From NCBI RefSeq assembly GCF_050947875.1, contig NC_134569.1, positions 38,977,277 to 39,041,276 on the forward strand: DNA of 64,000 bases, in the 5' to 3' direction. The notes beneath the pieces are model-generated. The model was not told the origin of the DNA and ran no database searches. It saw only the letters and a list, made by a program, of their open reading frames with translations. This document shows, one piece after another, positions 32,421 through 44,711 of the stretch. How positions within the stretch are numbered: position 1 is the first letter of the stretch; every line of letters starts with the position of its first letter. The DNA comes from Dermacentor variabilis. Lineage: Eukaryota; Arthropoda; Arachnida; Ixodida; Ixodidae. A program made the translations under genes and the position numbers.

Positions 32421-32909
32421 TGCGTTGATGAACGGCACAATGTCCTCTGCAAGGTGGCTGTTTAGGTTTGTGATCCATTATAGGGTATAGGTACAGCATG
32501 AAGGTTAAACGAGGCCGTAGACAAGGACAAGCGCTGTCCTTATATTATCTACGTATTCGTTTAACATTAGCGCTGTATACTTTCGCGATAAGTCATCCAC
32601 AAAGCGCAGGTTGCTGTGAGGTGAGTGTTCCCCGTGTATCCTAACACCTGATCTTCCGAGCATTGCGTCTCCTTGTCCGACACTGTTTCCAATTGGTATT
32701 TTCCCGCATCAATGTATTGGCGTTTAAAAGCCGTTGAGGTTTAACTTACCCGCAAACAACAGTCGTCGTCTATCTTGCAAGCTATGATTTCCTTTATTTA
32801 GCACTCTGCGCTCACAACTATACCCCTTCAAAAATTTGTGACGCTCATACGCGCGTCTCCTCGGTCCGTGGACGTACCTCCGTGTTGTCAGGGGCGACAA
32901 GATAATCTT
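32421..32909. other. Intergenic or eroded LINE, nothing firm
   Basis: It may be upstream or downstream erosion of the neighbouring LINE pieces. No motif stands out. Confidence 0.3.
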
Positions 32910-33449
32910 TTAATTTGCTCGTATACGTAAACGAAAGTTAAGCATTGGTATATAGTTCACGCTGCATGAAGAAGTTACGCAGCACATCAAGCGTACGGAG
33001 AATAGGTAACTTAAGATTGCTCTTCGCCGGGTTAGGTTGCTGGTGAAGGTGAAGACAACGTTAACAATGCGTAGAGAAGGATAAAACATTAGGGAAAAGT
33101 TGTGTTGGGGCAAGCCCAATTGGTATGGTACAACGAGGCATACTCTCTGCAGTGCGGACACTTGTGTGAGTAGAGGGGGAGTTGTATGGCCTGATATAGG
33201 CTTAGGTGAAGGTACACGTAACGTGTTTGTTACGCCACGCACTGCCTCCTCCCAGGTGAGGGTTTTATAAGGAGGGTGATATAAACGGTGGCACCGACAG
33301 TAGCGGTGGATGAGTTTGGAATAGGTGGGAGGCATTGATTCCATGTGAACTCCACTTTGATCTCCGTTGTGCGTCGCCCGGATGGCATAAGCTCAGGCAA
33401 CGGCGGGAGCCTGTTGATACACGTTAGAAGAATCGTGGCCAGGAGACCA
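32910..33449 (-). mobile_element. LINE C-terminal fragment, distal part of the element starting near 34985
   Basis: The minus-strand frame includes HRLYHPPYKTLTWEEAV, a block matching the 'LYHPPHKTLT..EAV' segment that follows RNase H in tick CR1-like LINEs. The rest of the C-terminal Cys/His region is not intact. It is separated from the upstream LINE portion (33880-34466) by two small inserted elements. Confidence 0.6.
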
Positions 33450-33608
33450 GGGGCGGTATTCTGTAGAGTCCACCTAGTGGATTGTCCATTTCGGCCGCTG
33501 ATGATTGCTTAGGGCTGCTCTTCTCCTCCTCCTCTCGTACAGCTGCATCCAATCAGCAGCGGCCGAAATGGACAGTCCACCAGGCAGACTCCTAAAGAAT
33601 ACGTCCCC
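33450..33608. mobile_element. 159-bp MITE with long inverted repeats
   Basis: The left end GGGGCGGTATTCTGTAGAGT pairs with the reverse complement of the right end (GGGGACGTATTCTTTAGGAG). The pairing continues through GTGGATTGTCCATTTCGGCC at 33477 against its complement near 33572. Arms are about 70 bp, so the whole element can fold. No coding capacity. Confidence 0.75.
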
Positions 33609-33628
33609 CCACCCCCAAGGAGAGTTAT

Positions 33629-33836
33629 GTATGACTTGAAGCAGCGCGAAGACAGAGACGAGAACCGAAAACAAACACAACAGGCTGAGCACAGCTACCA
33701 ACTGGGAAGGGGGAGGGGGGGGGAGAAAAGAAAATCTGGTTGTTTCGTTAATAAAATTTTCAGTAGGCAGTTCAGCGCTCGTCTTGTGTTTGTTTTCGGT
33801 TCCCGCCTTTGTCTTCGCGCTGCTTCAAGTTATACT
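33629..33836. mobile_element. About 208-bp second inverted-repeat element
   Basis: The left arm TATGACTTGAAGCAGCGCGA and the reverse complement of the right arm TATAACTTGAAGCAGCGCGA match for about 50 bp, through GAACCGAAAACAAACACAA. The middle contains a G-run at 33714-33724. It lies 20 bp from the preceding MITE. Confidence 0.75.
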
Positions 33837-33879
33837 GAAGATGGGCCAACTGACCCACATCAAGTTATTGCTGCTATAG

Positions 33880-34466
33880 CTATGTAGGAGGGACGAGGGG
33901 GCGGTGTGGGTGATGCGATAGACAGAGCGGGTGAGCTGACCTCGGAGGTAACATGCCTCCACCGTGTGAGTCCGAAGTGACTATGAGACTATCTTGATTT
34001 GGGCGTGCCGTGATGGCGAGGGTGGTGGGCCACGTGGCGGTGGCCGCCTTCTCTGATGCCGCCGTTGGAGTGTTGTGTAGTTCAGGAAAGATGCTGAAGT
34101 CATTTAGCTGCAGGTTGCTGTCCACGAAGCTCAAGTGTGGGCGGAATGACGGGGGTACATTTGATGCGTCCCCGTTGAGTGCACGGGGAATGGGAATGAT
34201 GCGAAGTCGTTCTTTCCCGTTTGGTGGTATTCGTATGAGCAGCGAGGAAGTTGTCAGTGAGCGCGTATATCCGAGGTTTCGCAAAACATGTCGGCCAACT
34301 GTGGTGCGTTGTAGGCGTTCACGCCGATTAGTCAGATGCGCCGCAATAGTTTTCTTAGCATTGTTGTGCACTCCTAGGAATTCTAGACGTAGGGTGGAAG
34401 TACCGGGCGGTAAACTGAGTTCCCCTTTGTAGACTTTTCGGATCAGTATGTCAAGGTTTGCTGGTT
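33880..34466 (-). mobile_element. LINE polyprotein segment between RT and RNase H
   Basis: A 195-codon open stretch on the minus strand reads in the usual tick LINE order: [20 protein letters not shown], then [38 protein letters not shown] and [11 protein letters not shown]. These correspond to the conserved 'K..ID.LIRK....LGLP..TST..L..LGVHN...E...A' region and the 'I.PIPRNM' block. The frame ends in a stop near 33880. It is part of one element with 34735-34985 and 32910-33449. Confidence 0.7.
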
Positions 34467-34469
34467 CAG

Positions 34470-34985
<516 letters not shown>

Positions 34986-35239
34986 CGTTTCTAACCTTGT
35001 CTTTTGTACAGACAGTATGAATAGAGCGCTGTCACTGTCCATTCCTGTCTTGCTGGTCAGCTGGTTTACGATATTTTCGTATACGTAATGCCGTTTAGAA
35101 AGAATAGAGTACCGGATACGATGAATTCATGTTTAATAATTCGGTGCGTTGTGCGCAAAAAGTGTGCTTATGCGCGTTGGTTCCTGCAATAATAGTAACA
35201 GTATAGCGGCGTATTTCGTGTCCTTCACGGTCATCCGCG
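34986..35239. other. Intergenic or eroded LINE
   Basis: No motif seen. Confidence 0.3.
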
Positions 35240-35452
35240 TCACAGCACGCCTAACTATTATAGATCGCGGGATCGAATCCCGGCCACGGCGGCCGCATTT
35301 CGATGGGGGCGAAATGCGAAAACGCCCGTGTTCTTAGATTTAGGTGCACGTTAAAGAACCCCAGGTGGTCGAAATTTCCGGAGTCCTCCACTATACGGCG
35401 TGCCTCATAATCAGAAAGTGGTTTTGGCAAGTTAAATCCCATAAAAAAAAAT
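35240..35452 (+). repeat. Ruka-type SINE, best-preserved body
   Basis: Box B GCGGGATCGAATCCCGGCCA at about 35267 is followed by GGCGGCCGCATTTCGATGGG, GCACGTTAAAGAACCCCAGG, TCCGGAGTCCTCCACTATAC and GGCGTGCCTCATAATCAGAA, ending GTGGTTTTGGCA...AAAAAAAAAT. The 5' tRNA head with box A is missing or unrecognisable. Confidence 0.85.
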
Positions 35453-36121
<669 letters not shown>

Positions 36122-36165
<44 letters not shown>

Positions 36166-36184
36166 TAGATAGAGAGAGAGAGAG
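36122..36184. repeat. (TA)n(GATA)n(GA)n compound microsatellite
   Basis: TA run to about 36163, then GATAGATAGA and a short GA run. Confidence 0.95.
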
Positions 36185-36989
36185 CGTGGAAGTGAAATAA
36201 ATGCCGAACGAGGCATTACTGTTTCGGAAAGAGCTTCGAAATCCCTTTGAGAACCTCTTTCGAGCTATATAGGAGAGAGATTTGCATCCGCGTGTTGTCG
36301 GAATCGCGGAGTCGCGGCGAGGCACCGAAAAAAAGGGAAGTATACATATATATATATATATACAGGCATTCAGTCGGCTTTCGGTCGACAAGCACCGGCG
36401 GCAATTTAAGTTAGGAAGTCGGAAGTTTTCGTGCGCTATTCAGGGCGACGCGCAAAGTTCTACCGCTTCGGCATATCTCCTCCTATACTCTCTTTGCATT
36501 TTCTTTGTATTTTCTTTTCTTTTCCACGAAGCACGAATAATATGTGCAGGAAGCCAAGGTTCGAGCCGCGCGGTTTTGCTAATTAGCCCGCGCGCCGCAG
36601 TAACGGGGCTGTATCCTTTCAGCTTTGTACCGACGTCTGCGTGCCGACTGTCCATGCAGCGCTGAAGCGACTGTGCAGAGTATGCGTTTTTCGTTCTTTT
36701 CGTTTTTTTTTTGTTCTCTGCATTTTCTCGCCCGCGTTGAAAGCGAGGCTCTCACCTTTCTGCGTTCCTCTGTATAGACGTGCAGGCGCTCGTCGTTATT
36801 AGCGTTTCCCCTTTCCTAGTCTTAATCGATGCGTCCTCCTCCTTTCTTTTTGTCATTCTCCTTTCTTATCTGTACCCCCTACTTTCATTCCCTACCCCCT
36901 GTGCAGCGCGGTTGAGGTGTCCTCTGCTGAGAGACAGTTACTGCGCTGCACTTTACCCCAACCTTTCCTTCCCATACTCAAGAATCTCC
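36185..36989. other. Intergenic, nothing recognised
   Basis: Contains a minor TA run at 36349-36361. Frames on both strands are unremarkable. Confidence 0.35.
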
Positions 36990-37013
36990 TTCTCTCTCTC
37001 TCTCTCTCTCTCT
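36990..37013. repeat. (TC)12 microsatellite
   Basis: TC run within a pyrimidine-rich block that continues to about 37025. Confidence 0.9.
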
Positions 37014-37234
37014 TTCTCTTTCCTGGCACCGGCATGTACATTCGAGGTACCCTCGCACTGAGAAGTTGTTACCAGCCTTTTTCTTTACTTCCCTAAAAAA
37101 AAAAAAAAAAAACACCATCGATGTGTATACCTGCCTATCGCCGCGACGCACGACAGTTCGCCATCGTTGGACCGTTTCGTGTGTATACTTGCTTGCTTTG
37201 TTCGTTTCTTTATGTCATCGCTTATAGACATTTG

Positions 37235-37253
37235 CCCCCCCCCCCCCCCCCCC
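37235..37253. repeat. Poly-C tract (19 bp)
   Basis: A run of 19 C. An A-run lies about 120 bp upstream near 37095-37112. Confidence 0.9.
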
Positions 37254-38534
37254 AAAGGTTTTCTCGTTTCCGTTATGTCCGCGTGGAGCGCTCGCGTCGT
37301 CCCCTCCGCTGTAGGCCCCACAGTCTAGCTATCCATCGCGGTGCGGGCGTGTTCACCTTTGCGGTGGAGCAGCGATTTCGAGCTGATAAATTATTCCACG
37401 CGAGGTATTATGATGCGAGCGTGCTTCGTGCACGGAACGATTCGCCTTGTCGGCGAAATGCGAGATCGCTCGCTCGTTTGTGTGCACAAAGCATACGCGG
37501 CTATACATGGGCACGAGTTCAGTGTGGGACCTGTTTTGAGGGCGTTGAACCGCCCAGGCGGCTCGTATACGAAGGGCCAGAAAGTTAAGCGCGCTGTTTA
37601 GGGATCGTTCGTCGTCGCTGTCTCCGCGAGCGTGTGCAGCGAGGTAACGTCGACTGCTCAAAGGAGAAGGAAGAAAAAAAGTTCGTGGTCCTGCGTCGTT
37701 GTAGGGATCTTCAGGAATAAGGGATTCAAAGTTTGGTAATGCTATCGGTCGTGCGTACAAAGAAAACCGAAACGCAGTGTAGGGTTTTTGGGTGGGCTAA
37801 GCCACTCGGGTATTACGCTATTTCTGAAACTTCCTTATGCAACTCTAGCTCTAGCCGGCAAAACAGCGAATCGCAGGCTGTTGTAGTCCGCCAATATACG
37901 GACCACCCGCGCACCTACCAGTGCATTATATACTTTAGCTCCGTAGGCGCCATATGTATAATAGCAGCCTTGGAAATGAACCTTGTTGCATTTATAAAAC
38001 GCGTCAAATTTTAAACATGCGTACACCTGCTCGCGATGCGTAATGCGCGTTCTTCGTCCTTGCGAAAGCTAAAAAAAGAAAAAAATAAGGGGGTGCCCCT
38101 TATAATTTAGTGCCGGACAGGACTCTTCTCAGCGATTGCCTTTATGTGTGCTTTGTTCAGTGCGTGTGTCACACACAGGTGTCGTGGCCTGCTTCCTTCA
38201 GGTCGCAAGCTCAAGGAGAGGAGAGCATTGGAAAACGCGAATTGAGATCACACGAAGCTAGCGCCGGCCGACATAGAGCCTTCTTTACGTTTACAAACTG
38301 AGCTAGCGAAGTACTTCCGCTTAAACACTCTGGAGTAACACAAGTTACAATAGTCTATGTAAGTATATGGAAACCTCCAGCTCGCACCAGTTTTGATGTT
38401 AGAATATTTGGCAATGAGTTTTACTGCGATAAGTATATAGAGCTACATACATGAGCTCGACTCTTGGGGCGTGTTGCTCATAATCTGAGCTCATCAACAT
38501 GTGCCTCTGGTGTACTGTGGGACAAAAGACTTTT
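37254..38534. other. 1.3 kb without recognised gene
   Basis: Frames at 37121-37588 (plus) and 37353-37760 (minus) overlap each other, are Arg/Ala-rich and show no motif. Confidence 0.35.
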
Positions 38535-38614
38535 ATTGCGAAAGCAATACTGCTCGCACTTTCGGCCCATCGGTGGTCGTGGCGCCTCCTTACACAGCTG
38601 CGCGTCACGTGACC

Positions 38615-38955
38615 GTGTGACGTCACGCCAGACCGAGAGACGGGGCCCCAGCTCGCGACATCGATGGTGGAGGCGAAGCATTGCGCGCCGCTGCTGCGGC
38701 GCTACCGAGAGAGGGCGCTCGCTGGTGTGACGTCACGCCAGACCGAGAGACGGGGCCCCAGCTCGCGGCGTCGATGGTAGAGGCTATAGTGTACTAGAAC
38801 ATTATTCTAGTACACTATAGTGGAGGCGAAGCCTTGCGCGCCGCTGCTGCGGCGCTACCGAGAGGGCGCTCGCTGTTGTGACGTCACGCCAGACTGAGAG
38901 ATGGGGCCCCAGCTCGCGGCATCGATGGTGGAGGCGAAGCCTTGCGCGCCGCTGT
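38615..38955. repeat. Three tandem copies of a 110-bp GC-rich unit
   Basis: The unit starts GTGTGACGTCACGCCAGACC and contains GACGGGGCCCCAGCTCGCG, GATGGTGGAGGCGAAGC and TTGCGCGCCGCTGCTGCGGC. Copies start at 38615, 38725 and about 38876, the third being partial. The second spacing is 41 bp longer because of a hairpin insertion at 38784-38820. Each unit contains TGACGTCA, the full CRE palindrome; whether it acts as a regulatory site is unknown. Confidence 0.85.
38784..38820. repeat. Perfect 16-bp hairpin, 5-nt loop, inserted in tandem unit 2
   Basis: Arms CTATAGTGTACTAGAA (38784-38799) and TTCTAGTACACTATAG (38805-38820), loop CATTA. Units 1 and 3 read straight through from GATGGT to GGAGGCGAAG without it. 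Confidence 0.95.
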
Positions 38956-39120
38956 GAAACCATGTATAGCCATGCATAACATAGATAAGTCATAAGTGTA
39001 CCAAGGATATCAATAGCAGAAACCAAGCAAAACAATGTATAGCCATAAGTTTAACAAAGGGCAACCATGTCCACACCATCAGCCGAACCAAGGCGCAGGC
39101 AAGGGTGTTGCTTTCGCAAT

Positions 39121-40439
39121 CTTCCAGGCTTAACCAAGAAGCCTTCAGCCATTTTTTTTCTTGGCTAACTTGACTATCAAAACGCGTAACCGGAAGTTTT
39201 TTTGAGGTCGTGACCACACTGCGGTCGCAGGGGGGATAAAAGGGTATATACTGCCTACTTAAAGCCGGCAACCGCCAAATTAAGGCGCGCAATTATCTTT
39301 TCCGGAGTTTGCAGGAGATGGGAGCGAGCATAAAGCCTTGATTAGAGTCCGCGTTAGGCATCTCACAAGTGGCTATGTACGTGAATGGGAGAGTCAGCGT
39401 TTCCTTGAATATGTAGCGCGTGTATATATATCCGCTAAGATGTTCCCACCTTGCAGGGGGCGCACGTTTCAGCAGAACGACTCGTCTGCATAGAGGTGTA
39501 TGCGTTTCGTCTGCGCGGAGCTGAAGTTCTTCGCGTATTTACTAATTATTATAGGTATGTGGGCTTTGCAATGTTGTGATCCTAATCCCCACCCTCCGTG
39601 CTTATGCGCGAGCTTCCTCGGCATGCCTCCTCTGGGTTCACGGCGCAAAATAGCGTCTCGGCATGACTCGCGCTCCGTTTCGGTCGCAGTGCGTACCTCA
39701 AGATGCGGCCCGCCCGCGTCGCGAGTCGACTAAGCCCTCCGTGACTCTGTGGCCTCTGGGAATTGAGAATGCGAGCAATCCGGACGAGCCGCAGAAGCGC
39801 GGAGCGATGTACGCGTGCTGTACGCAGCTTCACCAAGAACACGCATCGCGTCCCATCGTTACGTTCGCGCAGCGTATAAGCTGTGTGACCGCGTCTGTTG
39901 TCGTGGGCAAGTTATGTGGCAAATATAAATTTCGCTCTCTTTAGAAGACGCGCGGCTGCGCATTAATTTGCGCTCTTGGCCGCGCTAATTAAATGGTCCA
40001 CGAAGTGATGTGCGTCCACTCGCAGCGTTCCTTTGTCGTGGCCCCAGTGCGCGCGTCGTCGTTCCTTTTTTTTTTTTTTTGTCACGTGTACGTACGCGTT
40101 ACCGCACAGACCCGAAGAGTGTGTGTGCTATACGAGAGCCTAATGAAACCGGCAATTTCGCTGCAATTCTGTGCGGGCACGTGCTCCTTATCCAAAGCAA
40201 ACATCGTGATAAAACCACACGCTGTAACTTCGGAACAAAGTATCGTAGTTAAACCACGTTGCAGAACAACAACAACAAAAAAAAAATACAGAGATAAGAA
40301 ACCGGCAACTTCCTAACCTTCTAAACGACTAACCCTTATGTACTGGACACCCTAAACTCTGGAATTTCATGGCAAAATTTTCAGAAGACGGTAAAATTAA
40401 TTGTTACTATCAGGAGAATAATGCTAGTGTTAAACTACA
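39121..40439. other. 1.3 kb without recognised gene
   Basis: Moderately GC-rich from 39560 to 39900, with overlapping chance frames on both strands; A/T runs near 40066 and 40278. Confidence 0.35.
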
Positions 40440-40715
40440 AGTATAAACTATTTCGTATGTTTTTGTTCTGTGTTTCAAGTCCTTAGCAAGCTGTATGAGA
40501 CTAAGCTCCTTTCTTTTTCTTTTTTCGTGAACTTTGTTTTGAACTGTTTAAAAATGTGTACTAGTTCAATTTGGTGTATGACTTCTTGAATGCAATGTTT
40601 GCCATACTGCTGCCCCTGTACGGGTGGCACGCTAGTCAGGCAAATGTTTTCCTTAATATAGCCGTGTCTCCTATGACAATATCAATATTATCTTAAATAA
40701 ATCGATAAAGAAAGA
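40440..40715 (+). mobile_element. Possible LINE 3' UTR
   Basis: T-rich stretch with CCATACTGCTGCCCCTGTAC, ending CTTAAATAAATCGATAAAGA. It is structured like the block at 25680-25890. No coding portion. Confidence 0.35.
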
Positions 40716-40783
40716 CGGCGGGAAGCTAGGCGCGAGTGCGTGTGCGTGCTCACGCGCAGGGTATTTCAGCGACCACTTTGAAT

Positions 40784-41526
40784 TTAAAAAAAAAAAAAAT
40801 GCCTGTCGCAGATGGCACAATTCTAGTCCATGAGCTGGTCTACTCGAAGACGCGGACACACAAAAAGTTCAAATGCGTAGTCCACTAATTAACAGTAATT
40901 CACTAGTTATGTTTCTAACTAATTACTTTATGGAACATATTGCAATTTACAAATTCCAGCTGGTCACACTGCAAGGCATATCCACTTGAAAATAATTGTG
41001 CGGACGACACTATTTATGAGATCGGCGCCGTCAAACTTGCGTTAAAAATGCACTGTCGTTCCACTTCCTTACAAAACGTCGTTTTACACATTCGAGCACA
41101 AAAGCAACTGGAACGCCTATGCATTTCTCCGCAAGGTCAGGGAATTAATATCTCGAAACTGGTGTCATCTTGAGAATTCGTTCCAAGTAGATCCGCCTTG
41201 CAAACTCCCCTTCTAGAATTGGTAAATTGCAATATGGGCCATAATGTAATTAGTTAAAACACTTAACTAGCGAGTTTTTTGTTAATTAGTCTATTATGCA
41301 TTTCAATTCTTTGTCACGAGAATAGGTTTATTAGCGGCTCCTTATGCTCAGCGACCGGGAACGGTGAGGCAGCCCGAAGCACCGTCCAAAAGGACGCCAG
41401 CAATCGGCAGCGCGAGCCGAGCCGCGCGTTGGCGATGTGGCTGTATAGCGCGAGACGCGTCTTCTTCGCAGTGCAACCAAGGGACTAGAATTGTGCCATC
41501 TGCCACAGGCAATTAAAAAAAACATA
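40784..41526. mobile_element. About 740-bp foldback element
   Basis: The left edge after an A-run, GCCTGTCGCAGATGGCACAA (40801 on), pairs with the right edge, whose reverse complement is GCCTGTGGCAGATGGCACAA. The pairing continues through TTCTAGTCC and into AATTACTTTATGGAACATATTGCAATTTAC, matching the complement of GGTAAATTGCAATATGG near 41219. The two arms surround a non-coding centre. A half copy lies at 2850-3075. Confidence 0.7.
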
Positions 41527-41552
41527 TTTTGAAAGTGTTGGCTGAAACACCC

Positions 41553-41728
<176 letters not shown>

Positions 41729-41854
41729 CTGAACTACATGTACCTGAAAGACAAAAAAAAAGGAGACCGCGGGGCCCAATTTCTATTAGCAAAATCATAA
41801 GAAGCCCAACAAGCAATCAAGCACACCGCAAATTATAGTTCTTAACTGAAGTAA

Positions 41855-41856
<2 letters not shown>

Positions 41857-41933
<77 letters not shown>
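41857..41933. repeat. (AT)38 microsatellite
   Basis: Pure AT run of about 77 bp. Confidence 0.95.
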
Positions 41934-41935
<2 letters not shown>

Positions 41936-42903
41936 GATATGTATAGGCTGTGTCGCGTGTTCTCTCGTCGCATTGCGTTACCCGTCCATTACGCCGACTC
42001 GCTCGAGAGCACTCGTTGCAATTAGCGGGAACACGGGCTCGATGCGCTCGAACTTTGCTGCTATAGTGTGCGTGACAGCGTTAACTGTACATGAGCACTA
42101 TGCTGACTGGCAGCAGTGATTGGTTCTTCATTCAAAATGAACCCTTAACTTGGTCGAAATAATGATCGTCATTGCAGCAGACTATACAGCAATAACTTTC
42201 CATAGTGAATTTCGTGCCTGAACTGTGGCGCGCCGTCGCTTTTTTTTTTTTTGCGTTAGAAAATCGGGCATTTTACGGTATTCCACCTATTTTAGGGTTT
42301 TCTTTTCTTGTGTGCGTGCGCTTGTGGTGAAGGAAATAGTCAATGCTTGGGTATGTCTGTACTGCATTGCTAAAACTTAGCTCGCGAAAGGCACACGGCA
42401 GCGCTCTTCTTACGACCGATAGTGTTCAGCTCCGCCTCTTTGTCAGCGTTTTTCGCGCTCTTTGTTTTAGCATGTGCAGAAAAGGTTTTCAAACGCTGGG
42501 TCACCGTGCTTCTGTCCGTTTTCTTCTGCGGTGCAGTTTTTTTTTTTAAATGATTAACTAGCCTCGGTGCCAGACTTTGCCTCCTATCTCTGACGTAATG
42601 GAGATTTGGTGCGGGAAATTCAAGGCTGCATCGCCACCTGCTTTCTTGCTCATTTAATAAGACTGAGCTCCGCTCTCGGTAAACGTCGCCTACTTAATAT
42701 TACAGGAGTGTCATGAACGAATTTACTTTAGTATATTTATCTACGCGTATATTTTGCTCAGTCTCCCGTTTAAGTATGCGGGCTTTCGGCTACTTTTTCA
42801 GCCCGACGCTGCGTTCGCTTCGCCGCCTGCCGGCCGTCGCGGGCGTTCTTTTCCTTCTGTCTCTCTTTCTCTCGCTGCCATAAGGCTGCGCTGCTTTCGA
42901 GTC
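41934..42903. other. Intergenic, one repeat-like block, no gene
   Basis: At 42590-42630, GACGTAATGGAGATTTGGTG then CGGGAAATTCAAG resembles ATGACGTCACAGCGAACTGG then CGGGAATTTCAAG inside the TTAA element at 47.3 kb, so a fragment of a related element is likely. No coding motif. Confidence 0.35.
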
Positions 42904-42934
42904 CAAGATTAATGGATTCTGTCCATTAATCTTG
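42904..42934. repeat. Perfect 13-bp hairpin, 5-nt loop
   Basis: Arms CAAGATTAATGGA and TCCATTAATCTTG around TTCTG. The flanking sequence is GC-rich while the hairpin is AT-rich. Confidence 0.95.
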
Positions 42935-44447
42935 TCCGCATGGAGAGAAGTGGGACGGCCACCCGGACAGCGTTGCGCGGTGTGCGCGACTCGCCCGCTG
43001 AAAGAAACAGCCTTGACGGGCACCGCGCATGGCTGACGTTGAGGAACGACCGCCGTATAGCGGGAGCGCACCAACCATTTTCAAAGGATATACGGGGGTC
43101 GTCCAAATGGAACGGCTATTGCGGTATTAAAAGCAAAGCGAACCAGAAAGTGGTATGTGCCTCGCGAGCGTTGTGTGAATTTTAGGAAACTCTCGGAAAA
43201 TAACCCCCGCAGGCGGCGTCGCACAACAGCGGATTTCGAAGAAAGCGGCGTTCTCCCTCCGAAAACTCGCCAACGGTCCCTTCTCAACCCTGTAATATGT
43301 TCCAAGTTAGAGTGACTGCTGCGCCACGTTTTCAGTTTATAATTTGCAGGGCGCGCGAGGCACGGCGGTATATTCGTCCGATTTCCGAGTTGGCGTTCGC
43401 AGCTCGCAAGACGTGGAACTTTGCGTCGACGTCGTTACCGCGAGGACGTCAGGGGCGGTGGTCAGACGACGTAGGAACACCCTTTGTGGGCGCTCGGTAT
43501 TCGTTTGGGTAATGATTAGTGCCGCCGTCGTTTGTGTATAGAACTGCAACGCAGGTAAGCTAACTTGACGTTTGGATAATGACTAGTGCCACCATCGCTT
43601 GAGCAGAATAGTCGCTTAACGATCACGAGAAAGAAGGCGAAGAGATCAGGTAGACAAGGAGAAGGTAACTTCAACTGTGCACAGCTCGTGCTTACCTCAG
43701 AAATGACGTTCTCATATTTTCGTGATCTCTACACTCGTAAGAAAGTTCGGCACCCTTTGGAGGTTATCTTGTTTCCAAAGAATAATTTTCATCTGCATTA
43801 TATGCCTTTTATTTCTTTTAAGGCTGCGCTTCCGGTGAATTAACAGGTCACGATTGGCATGTAGGTGTCATTAGTAGTCGAACACGATACATCTCTCGTT
43901 CGACCGGTGTTGGTCATTTCAGGTCTCCATTTTCCTGTAACCCTCTGTGCGCGTACCAGGGTGACGCAGCGTTCTTGACAGGAAAGTTGCGAGCGTAGAG
44001 TATGAAAGAATAAAGCAAAAACAAGCTAGGCAGATAGATGATGATCATTATTTGCGGAGATGTCTCAAAGGGTGTATTTTTGTGTGTGTGTGTGCATTTG
44101 TGCAGGCGTAACTGCTGGTCCCATTATATTTATCACCCATGTTTGAGGGTTTCCCGGTGGAGTGCGTTTACTTTTTTTTGAGCAAAAGCGTAGACAGGCT
44201 TCATCTGCGAAGTAGAAGAACTCCCTATGTAAATATGGGACGTGCGGCTACTCTGTCGTGAAGGAGCGGCAGGTACACTGTTATTTGAAAGCGCAATAAA
44301 TTGAAAAATTTTGTTTGATGCGAAAGCGTCAAATGGCTCAATGAGCGAAAAAGCCGGCGTCCGGCGTCTGTAGCAACAAACTGCACCTAAATTCCCATTG
44401 GCTGCGACGCCACGTCACGAGCTCGCATCGACGGAGCAAAGCGAGCG

Positions 44448-44450
<3 letters not shown>
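42935..44450. other. 1.5 kb without recognised gene
   Basis: Overlapping chance frames (up to about 94 codons) on both strands. At 44316-44430, GCGAAAGCGTCAAATGGCTC and AAAAGCCGGCGTCCGGCGTC look like part of a dispersed repeat, but only one copy is in the window. Confidence 0.35.
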
Positions 44451-44502
<52 letters not shown>

Positions 44503-44700
44503 CAGGCCTTTATTTAGTCGGATAGTTGTGTAGGGCCCGGTCACATCGCCCTACTAGATGGCCACCAGGTCAAGCCTACCGGTGACCTCATAGGCGCGCG
44601 CGAGGATCCGGTCTGTGATGCTAGGGTCCGAGCTGCGCTGCAGGGTCTCCCAGTCGTCTGGAAGCAGGATTTCCCCTAATTCTGGAGGGAGGGGGGGGGG
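44451..44700 (-). mobile_element. LINE 3' end with intact C-terminal codons and (TC)n tail
   Basis: On the minus strand the frame LPDDWETLQRSSDPSITDRI continues to YEVTGRLDLVAI and a TAG stop (44554-44556), the typical C-terminus of a CR1-type tick LINE polyprotein. A short 3' UTR follows with AATAAA (complement at 44509-44514), then the (GA)25 tract at 44451-44500, which is its (TC)n tail. The coding part is cut off at a G-run near 44692-44700. Confidence 0.75.
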
Positions 44701-44711
44701 TCATCCTTGCA

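Larger units (their letters stand above)
38535..39120. mobile_element. Inverted-repeat element holding tandem repeats
   Basis: The ends ATTGCGAAAGCAATAC (38535-38550) and GTGTTGCTTTCGCAAT (39105-39120) are near-perfect inverted repeats of 16 bp. Between them lie the roughly 110-bp tandem repeats (38615-38955) and a tail with AACCATGTATAGCCA and CAATGTATAGCCATA repeats. No coding frame. The family is unassigned and the exact ends may lie slightly outside. Confidence 0.5.
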
